This document shows positions 38,423 through 47,641 of a stretch of 64,000 nt of DNA, in pieces (the first letter of the stretch is position 1; each line of letters begins with the position of its first letter). The DNA is taken from the NCBI GenBank assembly GCA_946557105.1, contig CAMNSZ010000013.1, positions 19,559 to 83,558 on the forward strand, read 5' to 3'. The notes under the pieces are model-generated. The model searched no databases. It was not told the DNA's origin and was given only the letters and a program-made list of their open reading frames with translations. The stretch comes from an uncultured Lachnospiraceae bacterium. GTDB taxonomy: Bacteria; Bacillota; Clostridia; Lachnospirales; Lachnospiraceae. The position numbers were made by a program, and so were the translations under genes.

Positions 38423-39340
38423 TCACCTGCGTCTGTGGATCAAGTTAATCACAAGCTCCTCCAAAAAATCATGTTCCCCCTCAAAATCCGCAAGAATACG
38501 AAGGGCTTCCTTAGAAAGCCTCTCCACATCGGCGCCTGACTTCTCCAAACCATTTATTGTGACATAGGTCTGCTTGTTATTTTGCGCATCGCTTCCTACC
38601 TGCTTTCCAAGCTCTGCGCTGTCGCCGGTAACATCCAGAATATCATCCTGAATCTGAAATGCAATTCCTATATTGTATGCACATTTCTCGATTGCTGCAA
38701 GCTCATCCTTCCCCGCGCCCGCGAGAACTGCGCCCACCATCATAGAAGCCTGTATCAAAGCCGCCGTTTTATGCTCATGAATAAACAACAGCTGCTTTGT
38801 ACTTAAAGGGGTTCTACGTTCCTCTGCCTCGATATCCGCCGTCTGCCCCCCTATCATACCGTAAACTCCCGCCTTATTTGCCAATAGCTTCAATGCCCCG
38901 GCAATCCGTTTCATTTCCTCCGTGCCGGTCTCTTCCGCAAAATCAAACGCCGCAAGCGCCGTCTCAAAGGCATAATTTAACAGACCGTCTCCCGCAAGTA
39001 TTCCCATTGCGTCTCCGTACACCTTCCATGTAGTCTCCCTGCCCCTGCGGTACTCGTCATTGTCCATTGCCGGCAGATCGTCATGAACCAGTGAATAAGT
39101 ATGAATCATCTCAATTGCAGCCATAAAGGGCTCTATCGCCCTCCCGCTGCCGCCGAGCATACGAAAGGTCTCGTGCATCAGCATGGGGCGCAGGCGCTTC
39201 CCTCCGGCAAGCAGACTATAATTCATAGCCTCCAACACCGTTTTCTGGTATCCGTTTTCCTCCGGCAGATATTGTTCAATCAGAGCGTCAATCTCCGATG
39301 TCTTTTGACGCAAAAGCGACTTAAATTCCTGTTGTTCCAT
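38423..39340 (-). CDS. ispA: farnesyl/geranylgeranyl diphosphate synthase
   Basis: A short-chain prenyl transferase of 305 residues from ATG 39340; the in-frame codons upstream overlap the end of xseB and are not family-like. GGKRLRPML, the first Asp-rich motif DDLPAMDNDEYRRG and the second DDILDVTGD are present. The product chain length cannot be read reliably. Start codons of ispA and the stop of xseB are 25 bases apart. Confidence 0.96.
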   Translation of the reverse strand: MEQQEFKSLLRQKTSEIDALIEQYLPEENGYQKTVLEAMNYSLLAGGKRLRPMLMHETFRMLGGSGRAIEPFMAAIEMIHTYSLVHDDLPAMDNDEYRRGRETTWKVYGDAMGILAGDGLLNYAFETALAAFDFAEETGTEEMKRIAGALKLLANKAGVYGMIGGQTADIEAEERRTPLSTKQLLFIHEHKTAALIQASMMVGAVLAGAGKDELAAIEKCAYNIGIAFQIQDDILDVTGDSAELGKQVGSDAQNNKQTYVTINGLEKSGADVERLSKEALRILADFEGEHDFLEELVINLIHRRR

Positions 39341-39365
39341 TTTCCTACCATCCCGTACCGCATTA

Positions 39366-39590
39366 CTATGCTTCAAATTCTTCAAGGCTTCCCTGCTCAC
39401 TCAGCTTTAACACCCTTTTCTCCACCCTGTCTATCTGTTCGTTACACTGTTTCAAAACCTTCATGCCTTCGCTGTAAGCGTTAAAGGCGTCCTCCAGAGA
39501 AATATCCTCCTCCGAAAGCTTTTCCACCAGCCCGTCAAGCCTCTCGAAATTTTCTTCCAGACTCAACTGCTTTTCAGAAGACTTACTCAT
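39366..39590 (-). CDS. xseB: exodeoxyribonuclease VII small subunit
   Basis: A 74-residue helical protein, SLEENFERLDGLVEKLSEEDISLEDAFNAYSEGMKVLKQCNEQIDRVEKRV, the standard XseB sequence. It overlaps the xseA stop by four bases (ATGA type), indicating translational coupling that fixes the high small-subunit ratio. Confidence 0.97.
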   Translation of the reverse strand: MSKSSEKQLSLEENFERLDGLVEKLSEEDISLEDAFNAYSEGMKVLKQCNEQIDRVEKRVLKLSEQGSLEEFEA

Positions 39591-40801
39591 ATAGTCTCTT
39601 CCTTTCCGATTCTCTCAACCTGTGCGGCAATCGTTCCGTCCTTCATCCGTATAATCAGCTCCTGACCGACGGATGCCTGGGAAACGGAACGGATATTTTT
39701 TCCGCTGCTATCCTCCACATAGGAAAAACCGCTGTTCAGCTTCTCCAGAGGAGACAAGCCTTTCAGCTTCTCTATATACAATGCCAGCTCATGCCGTTTT
39801 TTGTCAAGCTGCGCCCTCATTCTCTCCTGCATGCGCTCCTCCAGCTGCATACCGCGCATCTTCCGCTCTCTGATACGACTTTCGGGACTTAAATATTTCA
39901 GCTGCAGCTCATAGCCCTTGCACTGCTTTTTCTTATCGCCGAGCACACGCTCAAGACACGATTGCAGAGCGCTCCCGTACTCCGCAAACCTATTGTCAAT
40001 CTCTTTTAAATCCGTGACCGCCAGCTCCGCCGCCGCCGAGGGAGTAGGAGCACGCAAATCCGAGACGTAATCGATAATGGTGGTGTCGGTCTCGTGTCCC
40101 ACCGCCGAAATAATGGGAACGGAACAGTCAAAAACCGCCTGCGCCACGGCTCTTTCATTGAATGCCCATAAATCTTCAATGGAACCGCCGCCCCTGCCCA
40201 CGATCATCACATCCACCTTCATTGCCTCCAACGCCTTAACGCCACGGATAATGCTCTCCACTGCAGCTTCACCCTGCACAATTGCCGGATAAAGAATAAT
40301 CTGCACATAGGGATTCCGCCTTGCAGCAATCTGAATTATATCTCTCACAGCCGCCCCCGTATCCGCCGTCACCACCCCCAGCGTCCTGATATACTTAGGA
40401 ATAGGCCGCTTATATTCGGAGGAAAACATTCCCAGCTCCTCAAGCTCTCTCTTAAGCCGTTCGTATTCCTCGTAGAGAAGCCCCGCGCCGTCCAGCACAA
40501 TCTGTTTTGCATAAAGCTGATACTTTCCGTCGCGCTCATAAACGTCAACGGTTCCGCCCACTATCACCTGCTGCCCCTCGGCCAGACGAAAGGAAAGCCC
40601 GCCGCGGTTTCCCGCAAACATCACACAGCTTATGGTACCCTTGTAATCCTTTAACGTAAAATAAATATGTCCAGAGGAATGGTATTTGCAGTTGCTGACC
40701 TCTCCCTTCACGAAAAGCGCCTGCAAAAAATAATCCTGCGTGAACATATTTTTGATATAAGAATTTAATTGTCCTACGGTATAAATATTACGAATCTCCA
40801 T
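39587..40801 (-). CDS. xseA: exodeoxyribonuclease VII large subunit
   Basis: The catalytic subunit, 404 residues from ATG 40801 (a GTG one codon earlier is possible). It has an N-terminal OB fold (VKGEVSNCKYHSSGHIYFTLKDYKGTISCVMFAGN), the conserved RGGGSIEDLWAFNE and GHETDTTIIDYVSDLRAPTPSAAAE, and a long coiled coil before the C-terminus. Its start overlaps the end of nusB by 14 bases. Confidence 0.97.
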   Translation of the reverse strand: MEIRNIYTVGQLNSYIKNMFTQDYFLQALFVKGEVSNCKYHSSGHIYFTLKDYKGTISCVMFAGNRGGLSFRLAEGQQVIVGGTVDVYERDGKYQLYAKQIVLDGAGLLYEEYERLKRELEELGMFSSEYKRPIPKYIRTLGVVTADTGAAVRDIIQIAARRNPYVQIILYPAIVQGEAAVESIIRGVKALEAMKVDVMIVGRGGGSIEDLWAFNERAVAQAVFDCSVPIISAVGHETDTTIIDYVSDLRAPTPSAAAELAVTDLKEIDNRFAEYGSALQSCLERVLGDKKKQCKGYELQLKYLSPESRIRERKMRGMQLEERMQERMRAQLDKKRHELALYIEKLKGLSPLEKLNSGFSYVEDSSGKNIRSVSQASVGQELIIRMKDGTIAAQVERIGKEETI

Positions 40802-41222
40802 CACCCGGCTTTACAATTTTTGCTAAAATGGCATTCACAAAGCCGCCGGCGTTGTCCTGTCCGTACCTTTTGGCAAGCTCTACCGCCTCGTTTATCGCCA
40901 CGCCCTCCGGAATGTCCTCATCATAAAGAATTTCGTATATTGCAAGGCGAAGAACGGTCACCTCCACCTTTCCCATACGGGTGGTATCCCACCCTTCGGT
41001 ATTTTGGTTGATTAGCACATCAAGCTCCGAAAGCTTCTCCTGAATTTTCTCTACCCTTCCCGAGATATATAACGCATCCTTCTCGCTCAGGGGCGCCTCA
41101 TCCTCTCCCGCGCCGTAGCCCTCCCAAAACAGTTTAAGCTGCTCAGGCATATCTTCGGGTTCATTAAATTCGATTCGGAATAAAAGCTTAAAAACCTGCT
41201 CCCTCAACTCATGTCGTCTCAT
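40788..41222 (-). CDS. nusB: transcription antitermination factor NusB
   Basis: A 144-residue RNA-binding antitermination protein for rRNA synthesis. RRHELREQVFKLLFRIEF, and the C-terminal DEDIPEGVAINEAVELAKRYGQDNAGGFVNAILAKI, are the family signature. It overlaps xseA and follows yqhY by 9 bases. Bacillus has folD between nusB and xseA; here it is missing. Confidence 0.97.
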   Translation of the reverse strand: MRRHELREQVFKLLFRIEFNEPEDMPEQLKLFWEGYGAGEDEAPLSEKDALYISGRVEKIQEKLSELDVLINQNTEGWDTTRMGKVEVTVLRLAIYEILYDEDIPEGVAINEAVELAKRYGQDNAGGFVNAILAKIVKPGDGDS

Positions 41223-41231
41223 AGCAATTTC

Positions 41232-41624
41232 CTATTTATCCTTTTTCATATTGATGCCTGCAATGCGGATATTTACATCACTACAGGTCAGTCCCGTCAT
41301 ATTCTCAATGGCATTTTTCACCTTGCTCTGAACCTTCTGGCAGGTAGCGGGAATATTATATCCGTATTCCATGGTTACAGCCAGATCCACCCGCACCTTC
41401 TGCTCTGCCACTTCAACCTTGACTCCCTTGGTCAAATTCTTCATTCCCACCTTGCTCATCAACTCATTGGTGATATTGCCCGCCATTGCGCTGACGCCCT
41501 CCACCTCGGTGGCTGCCAGTGAAGCAATCATAGCCACAACGTCATCCGCAATCTGTACGGCGCCGATATTTTCATCTTCTTTTAAGACCACGGTGCTTTT
41601 ATCTATCTCTTTTTCCATGCCCAT
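41232..41624 (-). CDS. Asp23/Gls24 family protein (YqhY-like)
   Basis: A 130-residue Asp23 domain protein: VQIADDVVAMIASLAATEVEGVSAMAGNI, KVEVAEQKVRVDLAVTMEYGYNIPATCQKVQSKVKNAIENMTGL. The position immediately before nusB identifies it as the YqhY type. In Bacillus, YqhY is linked to acetyl-CoA carboxylase control, but the acc genes are not here. Cytoplasmic; no membrane segment. Confidence 0.95.
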   Translation of the reverse strand: MGMEKEIDKSTVVLKEDENIGAVQIADDVVAMIASLAATEVEGVSAMAGNITNELMSKVGMKNLTKGVKVEVAEQKVRVDLAVTMEYGYNIPATCQKVQSKVKNAIENMTGLTCSDVNIRIAGINMKKDK

Positions 41625-41667
41625 ACCTCTCTTCCATATTACATTTTTTTAACATTATAACATTCCC

Positions 41668-42918
41668 CTACTCATTTGTCACCCAAAAAGTCAATGACAA
41701 CCACTTCTCGTCATGGCTATAGGACACTTCCCTGTCTTCCTTGTCAAAATAATCAAAAATCTCATACTCCGTTATCAATGCATTCATTATCTCTCTAAAA
41801 CAAGCTTCATCGGCACATTTCACCGTTACAAAGGTCTTGTTTTCAAGTCTTGCATTTTCAAAAAGCAGTTTCATCCGTTCCCTGTCATAAGCCGTAAACA
41901 GCGCGCCCTCCCGCACATAATAATTGTCCTTCGTGTCCACGCACTCCGGCAGGGGAACATAGGTATTTAAAATATGGGTTCGCAGCAAATCCTTAGTGGT
42001 AATGCACAAATAATCATAGTTTATTTCGGGATATCCTGCCTTGGAACGATTTCCGCTCTCTCCTTTGTAATACACGTCCCCCCATGTTGTATCCACATAA
42101 TAAAAGCTTCCGTCCACCAAAACCAAATTCCACGCATGCCCTTCTCCTGTATCCACACTCCCCTGCACCATAGTGCACTCGACGCCGAGACGGTTCAGCA
42201 GATACTGGGTTGCCTTGGCATAACCTTGACATACGGAGCTCTTGTTTACGAACACCGAATAAATATTCTGATTGTCGGGAGCGTTCAAATTATATTCCGT
42301 GTTAAGAATGATAGTCTCGTACACATATTTTACCTTATCATAATCCGAAGCGTCCGCGCTTATCCCCCCCACAATAGGCTCTACCGCCTCCTCTATCATG
42401 GCCTTTCTCTGCCTTGCAGCGTCCATGTCCATGCTATAATTCCCCGCAAATTCAACGGAAAGCAATTCATCCTCCCTTGTGTATTTGGTATAAGTATACC
42501 CGTCCACATAAAAAAATTCCGGATGGTCATTGAGCAGACATTGAAAAATCTTGTCGATATTTGTCTCATCCAATCCTGACTGAATTCCCTGCTCTGACAG
42601 TTCCCCCTTCTCCTCCATGCTCCCGATAAGCCTTTCCATATCCTTATACCAGATCTGTTCCGCTTCTCCAAGCCTGTCAAAGGTGAAACTCGACGCCCCG
42701 TCCATAATAAAGCTAAAGGCGTCCTCCTCGGGTTTTTTTACGGTATTGATATTTTCCTGCCGCTCGTCGCTCACGCCCTGTCCGGTATGCACGGACGCCG
42801 TCTGCGCAGTCTCCCTCAGGACAGAATTATCTGCGCAGCCTCCCAATACCAATACCGCAGACAACAGCATCAGAATTATCTCAGTCCATTTTCCGCCTTT
42901 TCTCAATTTTACTCCCAT
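41668..42918 (-). CDS. transglutaminase-like lipoprotein
   Basis: A 416-residue surface lipoprotein (lipobox LGGC, Cys28). A helical region (about 80-200) precedes a transglutaminase-like cysteine protease fold. The triad is Cys230 in KSSVCQGYAKA, His261 in GHAWNLV and Asp276 in YYVDTTWGD. It could cross-link or cleave wall peptides, but the substrate is unknown. A second protein with the same plan is at 52.7 kb. The gene sits between prfC and yqhY. Confidence 0.9.
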   Translation of the reverse strand: MGVKLRKGGKWTEIILMLLSAVLVLGGCADNSVLRETAQTASVHTGQGVSDERQENINTVKKPEEDAFSFIMDGASSFTFDRLGEAEQIWYKDMERLIGSMEEKGELSEQGIQSGLDETNIDKIFQCLLNDHPEFFYVDGYTYTKYTREDELLSVEFAGNYSMDMDAARQRKAMIEEAVEPIVGGISADASDYDKVKYVYETIILNTEYNLNAPDNQNIYSVFVNKSSVCQGYAKATQYLLNRLGVECTMVQGSVDTGEGHAWNLVLVDGSFYYVDTTWGDVYYKGESGNRSKAGYPEINYDYLCITTKDLLRTHILNTYVPLPECVDTKDNYYVREGALFTAYDRERMKLLFENARLENKTFVTVKCADEACFREIMNALITEYEIFDYFDKEDREVSYSHDEKWLSLTFWVTNE

Positions 42919-43030
42919 GCCTTTCCCGATAAGCCCTTCCCAAAGAAAAGAAGCTCAAATCGATGACTGAATACGCATTTCCTTCACGCCTTCTCTGCCG
43001 GTAGAAATGAATGATCTCACAGCTCCGAGT

Positions 43031-44626
43031 CTAGTTCCTGCCAAACTCTGTAAGCACAAGGCCCGGATTACGATCCAGAGTCATACCGATGCTCCACGAA
43101 TTTACAAACAGAAGCAACGGATTCCCTTTCATGTCCTTCACCTTTTTCATGTCAGAGGTTCCCGTCAGCTTAGCAATGTCGGTCTCCTCCTTATTCTCAA
43201 TCCATCGGATATGCTCATAGGGAAGGTTTTCCAACCGTATTTCCACATTATACTCATTTTCAAGACGGTATTTCAGCACGTCAAACTGCAGCACTCCCAC
43301 AACGCCAACAATAATTTCCTCCAGCCCGCTGTTGAACTCTTGAAAAATCTGAATGGCGCCCTCCTGTGCAATCTGCTCCACTCCCTTCACAAACTGCTTT
43401 CTCTTCATGGTATCTACCTGTCTGACTCTTGCAAAATGCTCCGGTGCAAAGGTAGGAATACCTTCAAACCGAAATTTCTCCTTTGGCATACAGAGCGTAT
43501 CGCCAATGGAAAAAACACCCGGATCAAATACGCCGATAATATCCCCCGCATACGCCTCGCTCAAAATTTTACGCTCGTCCGCCATAATCTGCTGGGGCTG
43601 TGAAAGACGCATCACCTTGTTGCCCTGTACATGGCGAACCTCCATCTGGGCGTCAAATTTACCCGAACAGATACGCATAAACGCAACCCTGTCCCTATGC
43701 GCCTTGTTCATATTTGCTTGAATTTTAAAAACAAACGCACTGAACTCATTTTCCGCAGGCTCTATCAAGCCGATATCCGCCTTTCTTGCAAGGGGAGTCG
43801 TAGTCATATTCAAAAAATGCTTTAAAAAAATTTCCACGCCGAAATTCGTGAGAGCAGAGCCAAAGCATACCGGCGTTAAATCCCCCCCTCTCACTTCCTC
43901 CAAATCAAACTGCGCGCTGGCGCCGTCCAAAAGCTCAATCTCCTCCAAAAGCTTGTCCGCAGCCTCGGCTCCTATAACCTCGCGCAGGTGCTCCTCGTCC
44001 TTGACGGGAATCCGAGTGGCCGTTCCCTCCTTGGTTCCCTTCTCGGTATCGGCGTACGCGATGACACATTTCTCCTCCCTGTCATAAACGCCTTTAAAGC
44101 CCTTTCCCGAGCCGATGGGCCAGTTTACCGGACAGGTTGCGATTCCCAGCTCCTTCTCAATATCGTCCAAAAGCTCAAAGGTGTCGTTGGCGTCCCTGTC
44201 CATTTTATTGATAAAAGTAAAAATGGGAATTTTTCGCATCACACAGACCTTAAAAAGCTTTCTGGTCTGCGCCTCCACACCTTTGGAGGCGTCGATTACC
44301 ATCACCGCGGAATCCGCCGCCATCAGAGTTCTATAAGTGTCTTCGGAGAAATCCTGATGTCCCGGCGTATCCAAAATATTAATGCAATAACCGCCATATT
44401 CAAACTGTAGAACCGAGGAGGTCACGGAAATACCTCTTTCCTTCTCAATCTCCATCCAGTCAGACACGGCATGTCTTGCAGTCGCCTTTCCCTTTACGCT
44501 TCCCGCCAGATTAATTGCGCCTCCGTAAAGCAGGAATTTCTCCGTTAAGGTTGTCTTTCCCGCATCCGGGTGGGATATTATCGCAAAGGTACGGCGACGG
44601 TTTATTTCTTCCGTATAGTTATTCAC
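43031..44626 (-). CDS. prfC: peptide chain release factor 3
   Basis: GTPase that recycles RF1/RF2; 531 residues from GTG 44626. GGAGG lies 10 bases upstream, and the longer open frame to 44704 overlaps deoB. Motifs: SHPDAGKTTLTEK, the RGISVTSS switch, DTPGHQDFSEDTYR, NKMDRD, and the C-terminal FAPEHFARVRQVDTMKRKQFVKGVEQIAQEGAIQIF. It starts 25 bases after the deoB stop. Confidence 0.97.
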   Translation of the reverse strand: MNNYTEEINRRRTFAIISHPDAGKTTLTEKFLLYGGAINLAGSVKGKATARHAVSDWMEIEKERGISVTSSVLQFEYGGYCINILDTPGHQDFSEDTYRTLMAADSAVMVIDASKGVEAQTRKLFKVCVMRKIPIFTFINKMDRDANDTFELLDDIEKELGIATCPVNWPIGSGKGFKGVYDREEKCVIAYADTEKGTKEGTATRIPVKDEEHLREVIGAEAADKLLEEIELLDGASAQFDLEEVRGGDLTPVCFGSALTNFGVEIFLKHFLNMTTTPLARKADIGLIEPAENEFSAFVFKIQANMNKAHRDRVAFMRICSGKFDAQMEVRHVQGNKVMRLSQPQQIMADERKILSEAYAGDIIGVFDPGVFSIGDTLCMPKEKFRFEGIPTFAPEHFARVRQVDTMKRKQFVKGVEQIAQEGAIQIFQEFNSGLEEIIVGVVGVLQFDVLKYRLENEYNVEIRLENLPYEHIRWIENKEETDIAKLTGTSDMKKVKDMKGNPLLLFVNSWSIGMTLDRNPGLVLTEFGRN

Positions 44627-44651
44627 TGTTATTGTTCCTCCATATGGAAAA

Positions 44652-45824
44652 TTATTTGGGTATGCCCGATTCGAGCATGCTCTCTCCCGCAAACGCAGGT
44701 TCAATCCCGAAGTATTGTACCACAGTAGCCGCTATATCTGCAAAGGTTTTTCTCGTTCCCAGATTTTTCGGGGCTATATCCCGTCCATACATAATAAACG
44801 GCGTATACTCCCTTGTGTGATCCGTGGTCTTTTGATATGCCGGATCGCAGCCGTGATCCGCCGTGAGCATAAGAATATCCTCCGGACGCATTTTTTCCAT
44901 AATCTTCGGCAGCTTCCCGTCAAAATAGCTAAGCGCTCCGGCGTAGCCGTCCACATCTCTTCTGTGTCCGTATAGCATGTCATAATCCACCAGATTGATA
45001 AAGCACAGCCCCTCGAAGTCCTTATCCAAATATTCCAGCGTCCTCCTGATTCCTTCTTCGTTTCCGCTTGTGTAAACCGCCTCGGTTATTCCTTTCCCTG
45101 CAAAAATATCCCGTATCTTGCCCACTGCTATCACCTGCAGGCCTCTTTCGGAAAGCATATCCAGCATAGTAGACTTGGGCGGCAGCAACGAATAATCATG
45201 GCGATGAGCCGTCCTTGTAAACGCTCCTCCACAGGGTCCGATAAAGGGACGTGCAATCACTCTGCCCACTCCGTGCTCTCCCTGCAGAACCTCTCTTGCA
45301 ATACGGCAATATTCATAAAGCTTATCAAGCGGCACAATCTCCTCGTGCGCCGCTATCTGGAACACACTGTCTGCGGACGTATAGACAATCAAATCACCCG
45401 TTTTCATATGGGCGTCGCCGTATTCCTGAATCACCTGTGTACCCGAATAAGGCAGATTACACAGCACTCCCCTGCCCGTCCGCCTTGTAAACTCCTCCAA
45501 AACCTCCCTTGGAAAGCCCTTCGGATAAGTCGGAAGCGGCTTTGAGGAACAGATTCCCGCAATCTCCCAATGTCCTATAGTAGTATCTTTTCCCTTGGAG
45601 GCCTCCGTCATTCGCGCAACCACGGCTTTTGCGTTCTGCTCCCTGTTTCCCACGCTCACTCCGTCTATTGTAAACAGCCCCAGCCCTGCCATATTGGGCA
45701 TATGAAAATAAGGGCTCTTAGCCACGCTTCCCAGTGTATTTACATTAAAATCCCCGTATTCGGCTGCATCCGGCATCTCACCTATGCCAAAGCTGTCCAG
45801 TACAATCAAAAAAACTCTTCTCAT
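44652..45824 (-). CDS. deoB: phosphopentomutase
   Basis: Interconverts ribose-1- and -5-phosphates (also deoxyribose) in nucleoside salvage; 390 residues. The alkaline-phosphatase-fold metal motifs are FLIVLDSFGIGEMPDA at the N-terminus and LMLTADHGCDPAYQKTTDHTREYTPFI near the C-terminus. GKDTTIGHWEIAG holds the phosphorylated Thr region. No other deo gene is adjacent. The duplicated repeat at 45.9 kb is in its leader region. Confidence 0.98.
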   Translation of the reverse strand: MRRVFLIVLDSFGIGEMPDAAEYGDFNVNTLGSVAKSPYFHMPNMAGLGLFTIDGVSVGNREQNAKAVVARMTEASKGKDTTIGHWEIAGICSSKPLPTYPKGFPREVLEEFTRRTGRGVLCNLPYSGTQVIQEYGDAHMKTGDLIVYTSADSVFQIAAHEEIVPLDKLYEYCRIAREVLQGEHGVGRVIARPFIGPCGGAFTRTAHRHDYSLLPPKSTMLDMLSERGLQVIAVGKIRDIFAGKGITEAVYTSGNEEGIRRTLEYLDKDFEGLCFINLVDYDMLYGHRRDVDGYAGALSYFDGKLPKIMEKMRPEDILMLTADHGCDPAYQKTTDHTREYTPFIMYGRDIAPKNLGTRKTFADIAATVVQYFGIEPAFAGESMLESGIPK

Positions 45825-45864
45825 ATGATTTGCTTCCCTTTGTTTTGTCTTGATTCATTTTAAC

Positions 45865-46002
45865 ATTATCCTATTAAATATATGCGCTTTAGCGCATATG
45901 GAATCAAAAGTTGAAACAACGTTCTTCTGTTTCAATATTATCCTATTAAATATATGCGCTTTGGCGCATATGGAATCAAAAGTTGAAACAACGTTCTTCT
46001 GT
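45865..46002. repeat. tandem duplication of a 66-base palindromic repeat
   Basis: Two copies, 45865-45930 and 45937-46002, begin 72 bases apart and differ at one base. Each contains the palindrome ATATGCGCTTTAGCGCATAT (second copy: TTTG in the middle). Each also has TTGAAACA, which in the first copy pairs with the downstream TGTTTCAA. The single change keeps a G-T pair in the hairpin. It looks like a dispersed non-coding repeat or a structured leader ahead of deoB. Confidence 0.85.
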
Positions 46003-46066
46003 ATTATACCACAATTTTACACCGCGTAATATATTATTTTGCATAATCCCGCTTTTATCGTAAAAC

Positions 46067-46099
46067 AGGAATCCCCGAAATAAATTTTCAAGGATTCCT
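46067..46099. terminator. terminator after spoIIIAH
   Basis: AGGAATCC (46067-46074) pairs with GGATTCCT (46092-46099). It lies 35 bases past the end of the spoIIIA operon. On the minus strand the trailing bases are GTTTTA. Confidence 0.65.
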
Positions 46100-46133
46100 T
46101 AATCGCAGATTGTATCTTAATGCCATTATGTAT

Positions 46134-46928
46134 TTATCGTACCATAGTGCTGATAATGATGTTTTCTGCCGCTATATCGGTCTTTCTTTTTACAATGTCT
46201 TCAATCTGCGCGCGTTGTACCTCCGTAAGCTCCGTAGCGTTGACCACCACATCCGCCGCGTCGCCGTTTATGCTGACGACAACGTCTGAGAAGCCTTTAG
46301 CCTCAAGCAAAATCTCGGCGGCAGTCTCCTTCTCCGCAATTTCCGTCATCTGTACCATGCTGTTTACCGCATCCTGCTTCTGTTGATCGGTCAGCCCCGC
46401 ACTGTTGATAATCTCCATAAGAGTTTCCTTATTTTTAGCTCTTGTCTGCTCCTTTAAAAGCTTGGCATCGGAAAGCATTTCCACTCCCTGAGATGCCGTA
46501 AATACTGCCTCTCCCGGAATTTCGCCTACGTCTGGCGTAGCTTCGGCGACCTGTGTCTGGGATAAATCTCCGGCAGCATCCGCCGTCTGCGCTCCTCCTA
46601 CGATATCCATGCCCTCCTCCAGATAGTCCTCCATAATCACATCCACATCCGAGTCAAGACTCTCAATCTCCGTGAGATTCTCCGAAAGCAAATCCTCCTC
46701 CGACAAATCCAACAGACCGTCCAGATTTAAATTTTCCTGTATTCCGCCGGCAGTATAATTATCCGTTATAACTCCGCCCGAGTCCACTGCGTCTACCTGC
46801 TTTTGGTCTCCCGCAGTCAGGTACTCCTCCTCCAGATTGGTTCCCGCAAACTGCAAATACCCTGCAATAGCTATCATAATCGCAAGTGCGGTAATCATAA
46901 GCTGATTCTTCTTAATTAGATTTTTCAC
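46134..46928 (-). CDS. spoIIIAH: stage III sporulation protein AH
   Basis: Mother-cell partner of the SpoIIQ channel; 264 residues. It has an N-terminal membrane helix (about 10-28), an acidic linker with repeated DLSEEDLLSENL-type sequence, and a YscJ/FliF-like ring domain at the C-terminus (SAGLTDQQKQDAVNSMVQMTEIAEKETAAEILLEAKGFSDVVVSINGDAADVVV). The linker is longer than in Bacillus. It ends the operon. Confidence 0.95.
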   Translation of the reverse strand: MKNLIKKNQLMITALAIMIAIAGYLQFAGTNLEEEYLTAGDQKQVDAVDSGGVITDNYTAGGIQENLNLDGLLDLSEEDLLSENLTEIESLDSDVDVIMEDYLEEGMDIVGGAQTADAAGDLSQTQVAEATPDVGEIPGEAVFTASQGVEMLSDAKLLKEQTRAKNKETLMEIINSAGLTDQQKQDAVNSMVQMTEIAEKETAAEILLEAKGFSDVVVSINGDAADVVVNATELTEVQRAQIEDIVKRKTDIAAENIIISTMVR

Positions 46929-46987
46929 GGTACTCTCCCTTTTCCTTTTTTACTACTTCATTGTATGAGCCAGAAAATAGATATATG

Positions 46988-47641
46988 CTATCTGCTGCCT
47001 TCCATTTTTACAACCCTTACCTTATGTGCCTCCACGCCAAATAACGCCTGCGCTATTTCGGTAATATTTTTATTGACGCCGCCGTTTCCCGCTCCCTCTG
47101 CAACTACCACCACACCTTCCACCGTAGGGGTAAGCGTCTTTATCACATAAGGCTCGCTGTCGCTGCCCACGGTGCGATACACAGTGCTCTCTCCCGACTC
47201 CAGCTGTGCCGTGACACGCCTGCCGCCCTCGGAATCCTCCTCGCTGGTGTTGGAACGGCTCACCGGCTCATCCTTTTCCACCACCAGCTCCTCTGACGCC
47301 TTCAGAGTAATCATCACCTCCACCCTGCCTACTCCCGCCATATCGGACAAGGTAGCTTTCAGCTTTTCCTCCAAATATGCGATATACTCCTGCTGCCCCA
47401 TTTCTTCCTTAAATTCCTTTACGCCGTTTTCCTGACTTTTCGAGGCCTTTTCGTTAACGCCTCCCTCCGCCGTTTTGGTTTCCGATGTCTGTATTTTGCC
47501 GTCCTGTCTGTCTGTGTTCTTTGTGGGAAGGGCAATGATAAACAGCAAAACCCCTGACAATATTAAAACTATCAGATTATCGCGCCGAAACCACTTTTTG
47601 ACCATTTCCCTTAAGTCTTCATTTACCTTCAGCTTCATCAT
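46988..47641 (-). CDS. spoIIIAG: stage III sporulation protein AG
   Basis: Ring-forming component of the SpoIIIA feeding-tube complex; 217 residues. It has one membrane helix (about 25-42), a low-complexity linker, and the ring domain (LKATLSDMAGVGRVEVMITLKASEELVVEKDE; VEGVVVVAEGAGNGGVNKNITEIAQALFGVEAHKVRVVKM). The first 23 bases overlap spoIIIAF. A second ATG directly follows the first. Confidence 0.95.
   Translation of the reverse strand: MMKLKVNEDLREMVKKWFRRDNLIVLILSGVLLFIIALPTKNTDRQDGKIQTSETKTAEGGVNEKASKSQENGVKEFKEEMGQQEYIAYLEEKLKATLSDMAGVGRVEVMITLKASEELVVEKDEPVSRSNTSEEDSEGGRRVTAQLESGESTVYRTVGSDSEPYVIKTLTPTVEGVVVVAEGAGNGGVNKNITEIAQALFGVEAHKVRVVKMEGSR

Noticed and set aside
45865..46002. 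Possible minimal CRISPR array
   Set aside because: Only two units, a 6-base interval between them, and internal palindromes instead of unique spacers; no cas genes.
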